The notes under the pieces: model-generated
Seen by the model: only the letters and a program-made list of their open reading frames with translations
Databases searched by the model: none
Told to the model about the DNA's origin: nothing
NCBI GenBank assembly: GCA_944388105.1
Contig: CALXHN010000006.1
Coordinates: 1 to 53,419 of the forward strand
Origin: an uncultured Gemmiger sp.
GTDB lineage: Bacteria > Bacillota > Clostridia > Oscillospirales > Ruminococcaceae
Length of the DNA stretch: 53,419 nt
Direction of reading: 5' to 3'
In this document: piece after piece, positions 53,149 through 53,419 of the stretch
How the letters are laid out: each line of letters starts with the position of its first letter
How positions within the stretch are numbered: the stretch's first letter is position 1
Made by a program: the position numbers and the translations under genes

Positions 53149-53419
53149 AGTTTGATTCGGCTTGGTAGGGCGGGCACTGGTAGCGGGGCTTGCCCCGGCT
53201 GATGCGGCCGTACTCGATGGCATTGACCGGACACCCGCAGATGCAGGCCATGCAGTGGGTGCAGCGGTCGCCCCAGGCCGGTTTGCCGTCCTGCAGCAGG
53301 ATGTTGCCCAGGGGGCAGTGGGCTTCACACCGGCCGCAGGCCACACAGGCATCGGAGACGGTGAAAGGCTTGGCCTTGATCTGGAACCGGTAGAAGGCCT
53401 TGTTGATGAGCCCGGATTT
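53147..53419 (-). CDS. EFR1-type ferredoxin protein, C-terminal part (5' end beyond window)
   Basis: The last 90 residues of a minus-strand protein; the frame is open to the window edge. Two [4Fe-4S] motifs are visible: CVACGRCEAHCP and CTHCMACICGCPVNAI, separated by LQDGKPAWGDR. The sequence before the first cluster (NKAFYRFQIKAKPFTVSDAC) matches the join found in EFR1 proteins, where an N-terminal flavodoxin-like domain precedes the clusters. The flavodoxin part is outside the window, so that is inference. The stop lies within the terminator. Function is electron transfer with an unknown partner. Confidence 0.85.
   Translation of the reverse strand, partial: KSGLINKAFYRFQIKAKPFTVSDACVACGRCEAHCPLGNILLQDGKPAWGDRCTHCMACICGCPVNAIEYGRISRGKPRYQCPPYQAESN

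Overview
The window reads as a chromosomal segment of a high-GC Gram-positive anaerobe. Compatible evidence: the ftsY-rdgB-yhbY-nadD-yqeK-LCP-rsfS-leuS order, LicT-type antitermination, an HPr/EI PTS, low-GC-style -35/-10 promoters in a GC-rich genome, and an EFR1-type ferredoxin. The closest fit by style is the Oscillospiraceae (Ruminococcaceae) around Faecalibacterium, Gemmiger and Subdoligranulum. That placement is inference; no rRNA or phylogenetic marker was searched. I see no rRNA, tRNA, CRISPR array, phage or intact insertion sequence. Almost all genes are on the + strand; the exceptions are fba, a C39-like peptidase, a Gfo/Idh/MocA oxidoreductase, a MerR regulator and the partial ferredoxin at the right edge.

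Layout. 1-7.9 kb: housekeeping operon (FtsY end, ITPase, CRM-domain ribosome factor, NadD, YqeK, LytR-CpsA-Psr protein, RsfS, LeuRS), interrupted at 1.94-2.24 kb by nested inverted repeats that look like a dispersed element. 7.9-14.2 kb: surface-glycan genes (a GT-C-like membrane protein, a GtrII-like glucosyltransferase, a GtrB-like polyprenyl-phosphate glycosyltransferase) and a MATE transporter. 14.3-15.2 kb: class II aldolase on the minus strand. 15.5-15.7 kb: a cluster of DnaA-box-like 9-mers. 15.9-21.0 kb: RlmB, a 1263-residue protein that I read as a catalytically dead P1B-type ATPase with a 700-residue disordered N-terminus, and a short transposase-derived protein. 21.1-22.0 kb: a putative 10-TM metal exporter. 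22.1-26.9 kb: a peptide/muropeptide catabolism cluster (C39-like peptidase, DmpA aminopeptidase, dipeptide epimerase, M19 dipeptidase, beta-lactamase-like hydrolase). 26.9-31.5 kb: DUF3592-like protein, RmuC, HdeD-like protein, DegV and an oxidoreductase. 31.8-35.2 kb: an orphan response regulator and a polar amino acid ABC transporter behind an operator-like palindrome. 35.3-38.5 kb: macro-domain/HTH protein, VWA protein, gamma-carbonic-anhydrase-like protein and a HAD phosphatase. 38.5-46.3 kb: a beta-glucoside PTS regulon (LicT with its own RAT/terminator leader, EIIBC with a second leader and an extra degenerate EIIB domain, GH1 6-phospho-beta-glucosidase, HAD phosphatase), then ptsH and ptsI. 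46.3-53.4 kb: MerR regulator, a 1416-residue GGDEF/EAL sensor protein, a second MATE transporter behind a structured leader, and the C-terminus of an EFR1 ferredoxin.

How the genes work together. The 38.5-46.3 kb block holds most of a sugar system: LicT should sense EIIBC activity and let transcription pass the terminators before itself and before the EIIBC gene, EIIBC imports and phosphorylates a beta-glucoside, the GH1 enzyme splits it, and HPr/EI supply phosphate. A IIA domain is missing and must come from elsewhere. HPr lacks the regulatory serine, so classical HPr-Ser-P catabolite repression is unlikely through this protein.

Most unusual items, in my ranking: the pseudo-P-type ATPase and its transposase-derived downstream gene; the EIIBC with a second EIIB-like domain lacking the phospho-cysteine; the structured leader before the second MATE gene; the DnaA-box-like cluster away from any visible origin context; and the macro-HTH/VWA gene pair.
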